From: an uncultured Oscillospiraceae bacterium
Lineage (GTDB): Bacteria; Bacillota; Clostridia; Oscillospirales; Ruminococcaceae
Direction of reading: 5' to 3'
Length of the DNA stretch: 64,000 nt
Assembly (NCBI GenBank): GCA_934526065.1
Contig: CAKSZX010000001.1
Coordinates: 300,083-364,082, forward strand
Each line of letters opens with the position of its first letter. Positions within the stretch are counted from its first letter, which is position 1. Position numbers and translations under genes: made by a program. Under the pieces are notes generated by a model. The model searched no databases and was not told the DNA's origin. It worked only from the letters and a program-made list of their open reading frames with translations. This document shows, one piece after another, positions 39,063-47,211 of this stretch.

Positions 39063-39998
39063 ATGAAACTTATCGTATCATCATCACCACATATCACAAG
39101 CAAAGAGACAACACAGTCAATTATGCTTAAAGTAATCATTGCCACAGTTCCGGTTATGATCGCTTCCGTATTGTTTTTCGGTATCGGCTCTTTGCTCAGA
39201 ATTGCAACATCTGTTATAGCTTGTGTTGCATTTGAACGGGGATATGAAAAACTTATGAAGAAACCGATTACCGTATCCGATTTGTCGGCTGTTGTAACAG
39301 GTGTTCTTCTTGCATTCAACGTTCCTTCAACAATGCCTCTTTGGATGATTGTTGTAGGCGCACTTGTTTCCATTGTTGTTGTAAAACAGCTCTTCGGCGG
39401 TATAGGCTTCAACTTTGCAAACCCTGCATTGGTTGGCAGAATTGTTTTGAGCATTTCTTACGCAACAGAAATGACAAACTTTGTGTTCCCTAAGACATTC
39501 TCAGGCGATGCAGTTGCATCCGCAACACCTCTTGCGCAGTATGCCGCAGGCACAGTGCCTAACATTACCGATATGTTTATCGGTACAACAGGCGGTGTTT
39601 TGGGTGAAACAAGCGCACTTGCAATCCTTATCGGCTTTGTGTTCCTTGTTGCCACAAAGGTTATCAGCCCGGTTGTTCCGGTAACATATGTTGCAACAGT
39701 TGCCGTATTTGCGGCAATTTTGGGAGTAAACCCGGTTGTATATGTTTTGGGCGGCGGTTTGCTTTTGGGTGCCGTATTTATGGCAACAGACTACACAACC
39801 ACACCTTACACAACAAAGGGCAAGCTCATTTATGGCGTATGTCTTGGTCTTATCACGGTTATAATCAGAAAGTTCGGCTCTATGACAGAGGGTGTTTCCT
39901 ACGCAATTTTGCTTATGAACCTTTTGTTGCCTTATGTAAACCGTGCTTCAAGACAGCATCCGTTGGGCGCTCCTAAAAAAGTTAAGGAGGCAAAATAA
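39063..39998 (+). CDS. rnfD: Rnf complex subunit D
   Basis: Integral membrane subunit with covalently bound FMN. 311 residues, eight to ten membrane segments; N-terminal SSSPHITSKETTQSIML, the flavin site DAVASATPLAQY near residue 155 (threonine of SAT) and the GGLLLGAVFMATDYTTTPYTTKG loop typical of RnfD/NqrB. Two bases after rnfC; the stop overlaps the rnfG start. Confidence 0.96.
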   Translation: MKLIVSSSPHITSKETTQSIMLKVIIATVPVMIASVLFFGIGSLLRIATSVIACVAFERGYEKLMKKPITVSDLSAVVTGVLLAFNVPSTMPLWMIVVGALVSIVVVKQLFGGIGFNFANPALVGRIVLSISYATEMTNFVFPKTFSGDAVASATPLAQYAAGTVPNITDMFIGTTGGVLGETSALAILIGFVFLVATKVISPVVPVTYVATVAVFAAILGVNPVVYVLGGGLLLGAVFMATDYTTTPYTTKGKLIYGVCLGLITVIIRKFGSMTEGVSYAILLMNLLLPYVNRASRQHPLGAPKKVKEAK

Positions 39999-41122
39999 TG
40001 GCTAACAAACAGAAAAACTCAACATGGGATAATATGATTAAACCTGTTGTGGTTCTCTTTACAATATGTCTTGTTGTTTCAGGTCTTTTGGCTGTTACAA
40101 ACAACATCACTGCTCCTATTATTGCCGAAAATGCTCTTAAAGCAGAACAGGCGGCTCTTTTGGAGCTTCTTCCGGACGCCACAAGCTTCACAGAGGTAGA
40201 AGGCGTGGAAATGGAAAATGTAAACAAGGTTTACAGCTCTGACAACAATGTAGGTTATGTTGTTACATCTGCCGCAAAGGGTTACGGCGGAGATATTGAA
40301 TGGATGACCGCATTTGATGCCGAGGGCACAATCGTAGGCGCAAAGGTTCTTTCACAGAGTGAAACAGCAGGTCTTGGCGCAAAGGTTGAAGAGGATTGGT
40401 TCCAGGCTCAATTTAAAGGCCACAATGATGAACTTACACCTGATAACATTGATATGATTTCAGGCGCTACAATTTCCTCAAAGGCCACAATTAAGGCTCT
40501 CAACGCCGCAAGAAAAGCATTTAACCAGTACGCCTTGGGCGTTGTTGAGGATGATGTTCCGGCTGTTACCGTTACTGGCAATGATTACTCAACGGTTTCA
40601 GAGGGCTTTGGCGGAGATATGACCGTTACCGTAACTATCGAGGATGGCAAAATTACCGCTGTTAATGTTAATGGCGACAGCAACGAAAACACATCACCTG
40701 CTGGTGATGCAATCACACCTGTTACAGAACGGATTGTTCGGAACAACTCCGCAGATGTTGATGGTCTTGCTGGGGCAACAATCACATCAGACGGCATTAA
40801 GAATGCCGTTAAGACAATTCTTTCCGCTTATGCAGACGGCTCTGCAAAAGTTGAACTTGCAGGCGGTGTAAGAGGCGAAGCAACCGGTTTCGGCGGTGAT
40901 ACATTGGCAGTTGTTGTGTCATTTAATGATGACGGCACAATTAACGAAATCGTTGTAGAAAAAGGCGATATGGAAGACACATCACCGGCAGGTGAGGTTC
41001 TCCCTAAATTGATTGAAGAGGCAAAACAGGCTAATTCCGCAGATATTGACGGTGTTGCAGGCGCAACATTTACATCAGACGGATTTAAGCGGGCACTTGC
41101 CGCAGCAATCGCAAGCAAATAA
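39998..41122 (+). CDS. rnfG: Rnf complex subunit G with three FMN-binding domains
   Basis: Flavoprotein subunit on the outer side of the membrane. 374 residues, much longer than the usual 180-210. N-terminal membrane anchor (VVVLFTICLVVSGLLAVTN, about 12-30), then the normal RnfG domain ending in the flavinylation motif DMISGAT (T158), followed by two extra FMN-binding domains with DGLAGAT (T261) and DGVAGAT (T357). The acceptor threonines are about 100 residues apart, so the modules are tandem copies. All three keep the D-x-x-[SA]-G-A-T pattern for ApbE-type FMN transfer. No apbE gene lies in the window. Confidence 0.93.
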   Translation: MANKQKNSTWDNMIKPVVVLFTICLVVSGLLAVTNNITAPIIAENALKAEQAALLELLPDATSFTEVEGVEMENVNKVYSSDNNVGYVVTSAAKGYGGDIEWMTAFDAEGTIVGAKVLSQSETAGLGAKVEEDWFQAQFKGHNDELTPDNIDMISGATISSKATIKALNAARKAFNQYALGVVEDDVPAVTVTGNDYSTVSEGFGGDMTVTVTIEDGKITAVNVNGDSNENTSPAGDAITPVTERIVRNNSADVDGLAGATITSDGIKNAVKTILSAYADGSAKVELAGGVRGEATGFGGDTLAVVVSFNDDGTINEIVVEKGDMEDTSPAGEVLPKLIEEAKQANSADIDGVAGATFTSDGFKRALAAAIASK

Positions 41123-41143
41123 TCGGAAAGGAAGTTGGAAACT

Positions 41144-41833
41144 ATGGAAAAAAATAATAAATTGCACTTGGTTACCAAAGGCCTTATAAAAGAAAACCCG
41201 GTTTTAAGATTGGTACTTGGTACTTGCCCTACACTTGCCGTTACAACACTTGCCGTAAACGGTATCGGTATGGGTCTTGCCGCAACATTTGTTCTTATTT
41301 GTTCAAATGCTGCCATTTCTGCACTCAGAAAAATTATTCCGGACAAGGTAAGAATTCCTGCTTACATCACAGTTATCGCAGGTTTTGTTACTATCGTTCA
41401 AATGTTTGTTAAAGCTTATGCGCAGGAACTTGACGCCGCTTTGGGCGTTTACCTGCCGCTTATAGTTGTTAACTGTATTATTCTCGGCCGTGCGGAAGCT
41501 TTCGCTTCAAAAAATAATGTTATCGACTCCGCACTTGACGGTCTCGGTATGGGTCTCGGCTTTACACTTACACTTACAATCATGGGTTCAATTCGTGAAT
41601 TCTTGGGCGCAGGCTCACTTTTCGGTATTCAGATTTTGAACTTTGCACCTTTGGGCATTTTGGCTCGTTCACCGGGCGGCTTCTTCGTATTCGGTGTTCT
41701 TATGGCTGCGGCAGTTAAACTCGACATTGCCAAGCCGTCAAAACTTGCAGACGGTCAGGCTTGCCCGGGCGGTTGCCTCGGTTGCTCTTACGCTTGTGCG
41801 CCTGAGGAAAAGGTTGAAGGAGGTAACGCATAA
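41144..41833 (+). CDS. rnfE: Rnf complex subunit E with cysteine-rich tail
   Basis: Integral membrane subunit, 229 residues from the ATG at 41144 (AAAGGAAG upstream; an in-frame TTG at 41135 is too close to it). About six membrane segments; conserved GTCPTLAVTTLAVNGIGMGL, LPLIVVNCIILGRAEAFASKN and SIREFLGAGSLFG. The membrane half carries the cysteines that hold the Rnf membrane iron-sulfur centre together with RnfA. The C-terminal tail adds CPGGCLGCSYAC (Cx3Cx2Cx3C), which could bind a further metal centre. Overlaps rnfA by one base. Confidence 0.95.
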   Translation: MEKNNKLHLVTKGLIKENPVLRLVLGTCPTLAVTTLAVNGIGMGLAATFVLICSNAAISALRKIIPDKVRIPAYITVIAGFVTIVQMFVKAYAQELDAALGVYLPLIVVNCIILGRAEAFASKNNVIDSALDGLGMGLGFTLTLTIMGSIREFLGAGSLFGIQILNFAPLGILARSPGGFFVFGVLMAAAVKLDIAKPSKLADGQACPGGCLGCSYACAPEEKVEGGNA

Positions 41834-42429
41834 TGATGAGACTTGCAGCTATATTCTTTAGCATGGTTCTTGTTGACAACTACATTTTGGTTAAGTTTTT
41901 GGGTATCTGTCCGTTCTTGGGCGTTTCCAAAAAATTGGATTCATCGGTAGGTATGTCAGTTGCCGTTATTTTCGTTATGCTTATGGCAACAGCCGTAACA
42001 TACCCTATCTACTACAAACTTCTTGTTCCAAACAAGCTTGAATATCTTGAAACAATCAGCTTTATTCTTGTTATCGCCGCTTTGGTACAGCTTGTAGAAC
42101 TTATTTTGAAAAAATTCTTGCCAGCTCTTCACAGTGCTTTGGGCATTTATCTGCCACTTATCACAACAAACTGTGCTATTTTGGGTGTTACAATGCTTAA
42201 CATCGACAACGGTTACAACTTTGTTGAAAGCATGATAGGTTCACTTGGCGCCGGCGTAGGTTATTTGATTGCAATGGTGCTGTTTACAGGCGTAAGAAGC
42301 ACTCTTGAATATGCAAAACCGCCTAAGTCATTTGAGGGTTTGCCAATCACTTTGGTTTCCGCCTCACTTGCCGCTCTTTCATTCAGCGGTTTCGGCGGTC
42401 TTATCGAAAGCCTCTTTGGTGCTATTTAA
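41833..42429 (+). CDS. rnfA: Rnf complex subunit A
   Basis: Integral membrane subunit homologous to RnfE in inverted topology, 198 residues, six membrane segments. Conserved LVDNYILVKFLGICPFLGVSKK with the cluster cysteine, and LPLITTNCAILGVTMLN with its partner. Start at 41833, with GGAGG nine bases upstream; ATG at 41836 is an alternative. Confidence 0.96.
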   Translation: MMRLAAIFFSMVLVDNYILVKFLGICPFLGVSKKLDSSVGMSVAVIFVMLMATAVTYPIYYKLLVPNKLEYLETISFILVIAALVQLVELILKKFLPALHSALGIYLPLITTNCAILGVTMLNIDNGYNFVESMIGSLGAGVGYLIAMVLFTGVRSTLEYAKPPKSFEGLPITLVSASLAALSFSGFGGLIESLFGAI

Positions 42430-42444
42430 GGAGGGGTTAGGATA

Positions 42445-43242
42445 ATGAATAGTATTGTTACTGCAATTATAATTATAAGCGCAATGGGTATTATCGCCGC
42501 ATTGATGCTTGTTATCGCCGCCAAAGTTCTCTATGTGCCGGAGGATGAAAGAATCGGTCTTGTTACCGAAGTTCTTCCGGGTGCAAACTGCGGCGCCTGT
42601 GGTTTCGCCGGTTGTGCCGACTATGCAAAGGCAGTTGTTGAGGGCAGAGCCCCAACTAACTGTTGCGTTCCGGGCGGTGCAAATGCAGCCGAAGCCGTAA
42701 GTAAGGTTATGGGCGTTAAAGCAGGTAAGACAGAGGCTAAAAAAGCCGTTGTTGCCTGCCAGGGCTTTAACTTTAACACAACTAAAAAGTACGAATATCA
42801 GGGTATCACATCTTGTGCCGCCGCCGCAAAAATGTTTGCCGGCCCATCTGCATGTGCTTACGGCTGCGTTGGCTTCGGCGACTGTGTTGCCGCTTGCCAG
42901 TTTGATGCAATCCACATTGTAAACGGCGTTGCCTTGGTTGATAACAACAAGTGTACAGGTTGTGGTGCTTGTTCAAGAGCCTGCCCGAAACATGTTATCG
43001 ACATGATACCGGACGATGTAAATCCTGTTGTACTTTGCCACAATGCAGACAAGGGTGCCCTTACCAGAAAGGTTTGCTCAACAGGCTGTATCGGTTGTAT
43101 GAAGTGTACAAAGGTTTGTCCTACAAACGCTATTTCCGTTGTAAACAACCTTGCAAGAATTGACCAGGAACTTTGTATTGCTTGCGAACAGTGTGCAAAC
43201 GAATGTCCTGTTAAAGCAATTCATATTCCAAACATCAGATAA
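42445..43242 (+). CDS. rnfB: Rnf complex subunit B
   Basis: Ferredoxin-accepting iron-sulfur subunit. 265 residues: N-terminal membrane helix (VTAIIIISAMGIIAALMLVIAA), the 4Fe-4S domain PGANCGACGFAGCADYA near residue 48, a second cysteine-rich block with CAYGCVGFGDCVAACQFDAI, then ferredoxin-type motifs CTGCGACSRACP, CIGCMKCTKVCP and CIACEQCANECP. About six cluster sites in all. Last gene of the operon, ended by a strong terminator. Confidence 0.97.
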   Translation: MNSIVTAIIIISAMGIIAALMLVIAAKVLYVPEDERIGLVTEVLPGANCGACGFAGCADYAKAVVEGRAPTNCCVPGGANAAEAVSKVMGVKAGKTEAKKAVVACQGFNFNTTKKYEYQGITSCAAAAKMFAGPSACAYGCVGFGDCVAACQFDAIHIVNGVALVDNNKCTGCGACSRACPKHVIDMIPDDVNPVVLCHNADKGALTRKVCSTGCIGCMKCTKVCPTNAISVVNNLARIDQELCIACEQCANECPVKAIHIPNIR

Positions 43243-43263
43243 TCGGTTTTACAAAATAATTTT

Positions 43264-43289
43264 AACCCTGCCGCAAGGCAGGGTTTTTG
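43264..43289 (+). terminator. Terminator of the rnf operon
   Basis: AACCCTGCC / GGCAGGGTT, loop GCAA, followed by TTTG. Confidence 0.85.
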
Positions 43290-43302
43290 TATTTGAAAAG
43301 GT

Positions 43303-43331
43303 TTGTAAATTTTTACTGTTTGTGTTATTAT
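43303..43331 (+). promoter_or_regulatory. Promoter of the MBL-fold hydrolase gene
   Basis: TTGTAA (43303-43308), 17 bp, TATTAT (43326-43331). Confidence 0.65.
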
Positions 43332-43369
43332 ATGTGTAAAATATTATAAGAAATTTAAATGGGGAAAAT

Positions 43370-44248
43370 ATGAGCAGAACAAAATTGATATTATTGGGCA
43401 CCGGCACACCTAACGCCGAACCGTGGGCAAGCGGACCGGCTGTAGCAGTAACGGTGGACGATAAGGCATACCTTGTGGATTTTGGTGCGGGAGTTGTAAG
43501 GCAGTGCACAAAGGCGTTTTCAATGGGCATAGAACAGTTAAATCCTCGAAATTTAACAGTGGCTTTCTGCACCCATTTGCATTCCGACCACACCACCGGC
43601 CTTGCGGATTTGATTTTCACGCCATGGGTGCTTACAAGAAACGAACCGCTTAAAATTTACGGGCCAAAGGGAATGAAGCACATGGTGGACTGCATCTCGG
43701 ATGCGTATAAGGTTGATGTTGATTTTAGATTACACGGTGATGAACAGGGAAATGAAAACGGATACAAAACCGATGTTACCGAAATATATAACGGATATGT
43801 GTACAAGGACGAGCTTGTGACTGTTGAGGCGTTTACAGCCCTTCACGGAACTCTGGAATGTTACAGTTTTAAATTTACGACGCCGGATAAGGTTATAGTG
43901 ATTTCCGGTGATACCTGCCCCACACAGCTTATGGTGGATAAGGCAAAGGGGTGTGATATTCTTCTTCATGAAGTTTATTATGACGGCGGTTTGGCCCAAA
44001 GGGCAGAGCATTGGCAGAAATACCATTCATCGGTGCATACTTCATCTGTTGCCTTAGGCAAGATGTGCAATGAAATTAAGCCTAAACAGCTTATTACATA
44101 TCACAGAATATATCACACGATGATTTTTGACAACAGTATAAACATGACAAAACATATTAAGGACAGAGAATATGCAATTTTGGAAGAAATTCGCTCTGTT
44201 TATGACGGTGAAGTTCACAACGGACAGGACCTTGATGTTTTTGTATAA
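43370..44248 (+). CDS. MBL-fold metallo-hydrolase (RNase Z/arylsulfatase-like)
   Basis: 292 residues with the metallo-beta-lactamase core: LLGTGTPNAEPWASGPAVAV at the N-terminus, the metal motif HLHSDHTTGL (H69, H71, D73, H74), VISGDTCPT (ligand aspartate near 184) and a late histidine in ITYHRIYHT. The start LILLGTGTP and the second motif resemble RNase Z and related phosphodiesterases/arylsulfatases, but the RNase Z exosite is not evident, so the substrate is unknown. Cytoplasmic. Single gene with own promoter and terminator. Confidence 0.85.
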   Translation: MSRTKLILLGTGTPNAEPWASGPAVAVTVDDKAYLVDFGAGVVRQCTKAFSMGIEQLNPRNLTVAFCTHLHSDHTTGLADLIFTPWVLTRNEPLKIYGPKGMKHMVDCISDAYKVDVDFRLHGDEQGNENGYKTDVTEIYNGYVYKDELVTVEAFTALHGTLECYSFKFTTPDKVIVISGDTCPTQLMVDKAKGCDILLHEVYYDGGLAQRAEHWQKYHSSVHTSSVALGKMCNEIKPKQLITYHRIYHTMIFDNSINMTKHIKDREYAILEEIRSVYDGEVHNGQDLDVFV

Positions 44249-44310
44249 TAAAATCTCTCGATTTTAAAGTGACCCCAAGGTTTAGAAAAATTAAATATTG
44301 AATTGCGTTT

Positions 44311-44346
44311 GAATGAGTTCGGTATTCTGCCGGGCTCATTCTTTTT
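44311..44346 (+). terminator. Terminator of the MBL-fold hydrolase gene
   Basis: GAATGAG / CTCATTC outer stem with CGG/CCG inside, followed by TTTTT. Confidence 0.85.
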
Positions 44347-44456
44347 AGTTTTAAGTAAATAGGTTAATTGTTGCAGTAACAGATAAATTTCTTTAATTTA
44401 TCAATGAAAGTGTCAACGCTTTTAAATTTTTCACTGTTTTCTTCCTGTTTTGCCCA

Positions 44457-44495
44457 TAAAAAAAACACCTCCAAAGGCGCCTGGCCTTTGGGGTG
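44457..44495 (-). terminator. Terminator of the SDR gene
   Basis: On the minus strand CACC-CAAAGG pairs with CCTTTG-GGTG around a 7-base loop, followed by eight T. Confidence 0.85.
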
Positions 44496-44563
44496 CATAT
44501 CAAAATTCCGGGGAATTTTATTCTAAATATTTGTGTACCGGTGAAAATTCACCGACAACCACA

Positions 44564-45364
44564 TTATGGACGCTGACCGAGGCCGCCTTCCAATGTGATT
44601 GTTTCGCCTGTCATGTACTTAAAGTCAGGTGAAGCAAGCTGTACGCAAACACGGCCGATTTCTGTTTCGGCGTCTGCATAGTGACCCATAGGAGGCATCT
44701 TAACATTTGCCTTGAATGCGTCAGGATATGCCTGCTGGAACTGTTCAAGTTGTGATGTCCATGCAAGAGGACAAACGATGTTTACATTTACACCGTCTTT
44801 GCCCCATTCTGTTGCCGCAACACGGGTAAGACCACGAATACCCTCTTTTGCTGCTGCGTAAGAGCACTGGCCGTAGTTGCCGAAAAGGCCTGCGCCGGAT
44901 GCAAAGTTAATAACGCTGCCCTTTGTTTCGCAAAGGTACGGGTAGCAAGCTTTCATGTAATAGAATGTTGAGTACAAGCCTGAGAACAAAGCAAGATTGA
45001 ACTGTTCTGTTGTGTGCTCGGCAAGTGTAACACCGGATGCCGATGCCTGTGCATTATTGATCAAAACATCAATTCTGCCAAATTCATCCATTGTCTGTTT
45101 TACAACATTTGCAACAACGGCTTCGTTGTCTGCGCCTGCGTTGATGTCGGCCTGAACTGCCAAAACTTTAATACCGTAAAGTTTTTCAAGTTCTTCTTTG
45201 GCGTCTGTCAATTTTTTAACATTACGGCCTGTGATAACCAAATTGGCACCCTCTTTTGCGTAAGCTGTTGCGATGCCGTAACCGATAGAGCCGCATTTGC
45301 CGTCTGAAAGAACAGCACGGCCTGCGCCTGTGATAATAACGGTTTTACCTGTAAAATATCCCAT
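44564..45364 (-). CDS. Short-chain dehydrogenase/reductase
   Basis: NAD(P)-dependent oxidoreductase of 266 residues. The Rossmann start reads VIITGAGRAVLSDGKCGSIG, with about nine extra residues inside the glycine-rich loop compared with a classical TGxxxGIG; SIGYGIA after it recalls FabI-type enzymes. Further motifs: NNAQA (NNAG position), VINFASGAG (catalytic Ser), YAAAK (catalytic Tyr and Lys) and a C-terminal TGETITLEGGLGQRP. Substrate unknown. Single gene, start after GAGGAGG, own promoter. Confidence 0.9.
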   Translation of the reverse strand: MGYFTGKTVIITGAGRAVLSDGKCGSIGYGIATAYAKEGANLVITGRNVKKLTDAKEELEKLYGIKVLAVQADINAGADNEAVVANVVKQTMDEFGRIDVLINNAQASASGVTLAEHTTEQFNLALFSGLYSTFYYMKACYPYLCETKGSVINFASGAGLFGNYGQCSYAAAKEGIRGLTRVAATEWGKDGVNVNIVCPLAWTSQLEQFQQAYPDAFKANVKMPPMGHYADAETEIGRVCVQLASPDFKYMTGETITLEGGLGQRP

Positions 45365-45408
45365 TGTAATATCCTCCTCATGGAATAAAATATTTTTTTA
45401 TTGATAAT

Positions 45409-45437
45409 ATTTTAACACAATATTACCCGAAATGCAA
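45409..45437 (-). promoter_or_regulatory. Promoter of the SDR gene
   Basis: TTGCAT (45437-45432) and TAAAAT (45414-45409) on the minus strand, 17-bp spacer. Confidence 0.65.
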
Positions 45438-45505
45438 TACATTTTATACAAAATTTAGTTTATTTTTGCTTCTTTTGTCTGCAAAATGATACAAAATTGT
45501 TTAAA

Positions 45506-45536
45506 AATAAAAAAGAGGCATAAAAGCCTCTTTTCA
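45506..45536 (-). terminator. Terminator of the TSCPD gene
   Basis: AAAAGAGGC / GCCTCTTTT, 6-base loop, followed on the minus strand by TTATTTTTA. Confidence 0.85.
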
Positions 45537-45544
45537 ACAGTGAA

Positions 45545-45796
45545 TTAAGCCTGTGCAAGAGCTTCTTCAATACACAAAGCAAGCTGATCCGGGCAAGATG
45601 TTGACTTGAAACCGCATGTGATGCCTTTAAGTCTTTCAATAGCATCTGTTGCCTTCATGCCTTTGCAAAGGGAAATAACACCCTTGATATTGCCGTCGCA
45701 ACCGCCGACGATTTCAATATCTTTCAAAATGCCGTCTTCAATAACAACTGTTGTCTGTCTTGAACATGTGCCTTTGTTTCTTCTTGTATAAGTCAT
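45545..45796 (-). CDS. TSCPD domain protein (TIGR03905 family)
   Basis: 83 residues from the ATG at 45796 (GAGAGG ten bases upstream; a TTG three codons earlier is possible). It is a stand-alone TSCPD domain: GTCSRQTTVVIEDGILKDI, VGGCDGNIKGVISL and the signature TSCPDQLALCIEEAL near the C-terminus. In ribonucleotide reductases this domain is a C-terminal zinc-binding tail; the free-standing family has no firm function but is common in anaerobes. Five cysteines suggest metal or redox chemistry. It shares an upstream palindrome with trxA. Confidence 0.85.
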   Translation of the reverse strand: MTYTRRNKGTCSRQTTVVIEDGILKDIEIVGGCDGNIKGVISLCKGMKATDAIERLKGITCGFKSTSCPDQLALCIEEALAQA

Positions 45797-45860
45797 AATA
45801 ATCAAACCTCTCTTATATGTTTTGCAGTTCTATATTAACACCAATAACCGACTTTTTTCG

Positions 45861-45873
45861 GTGATTAAATCAC
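45861..45873 (-). promoter_or_regulatory. Palindrome upstream of the TSCPD gene, same as at trxA
   Basis: Read on the minus strand it is GTGATTTAATCAC, preceded by TAAAT exactly as at trxA. Its centre is about 42 bases before the start implied by a TAATAT -10 (45837-45832). Confidence 0.5.
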
Positions 45874-45933
45874 ATTTAGTTATATTGAACAATAATTAAC
45901 ATTAAATATTCACAAAGGAAAGTGGGTTTTACA

Positions 45934-45962
45934 TTGACATAACGACAAAAAAATTATACAAT
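45934..45962 (+). promoter_or_regulatory. Promoter of the dnaD-dnaC operon
   Basis: TTGACA (45934-45939), 17 bp, TACAAT (45957-45962). Confidence 0.75.
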
Positions 45963-45992
45963 ATTCAGTAGAAGATTTTCGGAGGATATTAA

Positions 45993-46325
45993 ATGAACAA
46001 CATTCAGCTTTACATTATAACAGCGCCGATAACAGCTTTTATAACCTGCGCTTTTATTATTATGTTTATGAGTAAAATTAAAATGAAACCGGAGTTGAGA
46101 ATGACAATCGTCTTTGTGGTTTACGCCATATTTGCATTTGTTATGGGTGCGGGCGGAAACGGTATTTTCAATTTGGATATGTCGGCATTTAACAGCATAC
46201 AGTATATGTTCCGTCTTATTGCAGGCGTATTTGTGTGCTTTGGCTTGTACTTGTTTTACAGGCGTGGCGACATTGCTGATAAAATGCACGAAAAACAGAC
46301 TGCCAGAAAAAGTAAGGGTAAGTAA
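45993..46325 (+). CDS. Small membrane protein of unknown function
   Basis: 110 residues with three predicted membrane segments (about 7-28 ITAPITAFITCAFIIMFM, 38-56 IVFVVYAIFAFVMGAGGNG, 72-90 LIAGVFVCFGLYLFY) and a basic C-terminus (EKQTARKSKGK). Start after TCGGAGGA. It heads the operon with the DnaD- and DnaC-like genes (6-base gap), but nothing ties it to replication. Confidence 0.75.
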   Translation: MNNIQLYIITAPITAFITCAFIIMFMSKIKMKPELRMTIVFVVYAIFAFVMGAGGNGIFNLDMSAFNSIQYMFRLIAGVFVCFGLYLFYRRGDIADKMHEKQTARKSKGK

Positions 46326-46330
46326 ATAAT

Positions 46331-47209
46331 ATGGAGTTTCAACTTTTGAAACAGGCAGTCATAGGACCAGAGGTTCCTATGGCTGTTTTTGACAATTTAT
46401 ATTCCGCCAAGGAAAACGACCTCAAAGTTATATTGTATGTGCTAAAAAAAGGCGAGATAAATTTGGCGGACATAACAGGAAGGCTGCAAATTACGGTTGC
46501 GGCCGCCCAGTCGGCTTTGCTGTTTTGGCGGGATAAGGGCCTTGTTTTGCCAATAGAATCATCTTTTGACAAGCCGAGAAAGAGACTTTTGACCCGGCGG
46601 GAGATTTTGAAAATTTCCGACGATTATCCGGAGGTCGGAATTCTGCTTTCACAGTTGCAGGGAATTTTCGGCGGCCCGCTTAACGAAAAGGTGACGAATA
46701 CATATATGGATCTTTATCTGCGGAAGGGTATCCCGGTAGAGGTCATATTGGTTTTGACAATGTTTTATGCGCCCCGTTCAAAAGGCCCGTCATATATTGC
46801 AAAAATTATTTCAAATTTATATGAGAAAAAAGGCATCAAAAGTTTGGACAAGGCGGAAGAATATCTTAAAATTATGCACGACCGTGAAATCAGATACAGA
46901 GAAGTGGCAAGATTTTTCGGGCTTGACGAAGATAAGCTTACAACCAGCGAGAAAACCATTATTGACGGCTGGGGCGAAAAGCTGAATATGTCCAATGAGA
47001 TGATAAAGCGGGCAAAGGACGCATGCGGCATAAACATCAATATCAGGTACTGTAACGGTATTTTAAAATCTTGGTCACAAAAGGGATACACAAAGCCGGA
47101 GGATGTAAAGGAATATTCTCGGCGCCCGGCGGTAAAAGACATACCCGAAGAGGATGATGTTATGCTTAACGGAATGGACATTTTACCTGTTTATGACAAA
47201 GGAGAGTAA
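46331..47209 (+). CDS. dnaD: DnaD domain replication initiation protein
   Basis: 292 residues. N-terminal winged-helix part (LKVILYVLKKGEINLADITGRLQITVAAAQSAL), then the C-terminal DnaD/DnaB_2 domain (about 185-245) ending in the conserved YCNGILKSW motif that binds single-stranded DNA. In Firmicutes DnaD-type proteins help load the replicative helicase with a DnaI/DnaC partner, and the partner gene follows by two bases. Confidence 0.9.
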   Translation: MEFQLLKQAVIGPEVPMAVFDNLYSAKENDLKVILYVLKKGEINLADITGRLQITVAAAQSALLFWRDKGLVLPIESSFDKPRKRLLTRREILKISDDYPEVGILLSQLQGIFGGPLNEKVTNTYMDLYLRKGIPVEVILVLTMFYAPRSKGPSYIAKIISNLYEKKGIKSLDKAEEYLKIMHDREIRYREVARFFGLDEDKLTTSEKTIIDGWGEKLNMSNEMIKRAKDACGININIRYCNGILKSWSQKGYTKPEDVKEYSRRPAVKDIPEEDDVMLNGMDILPVYDKGE

Positions 47210-47211
47210 TT

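Larger units (their letters stand above)
44249..44563. other. Intergenic region between convergent genes
   Basis: About 315 bases holding the terminators of both neighbours (44311-44346 plus, 44457-44495 minus). I see no gene or RNA family between them. Confidence 0.6.
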
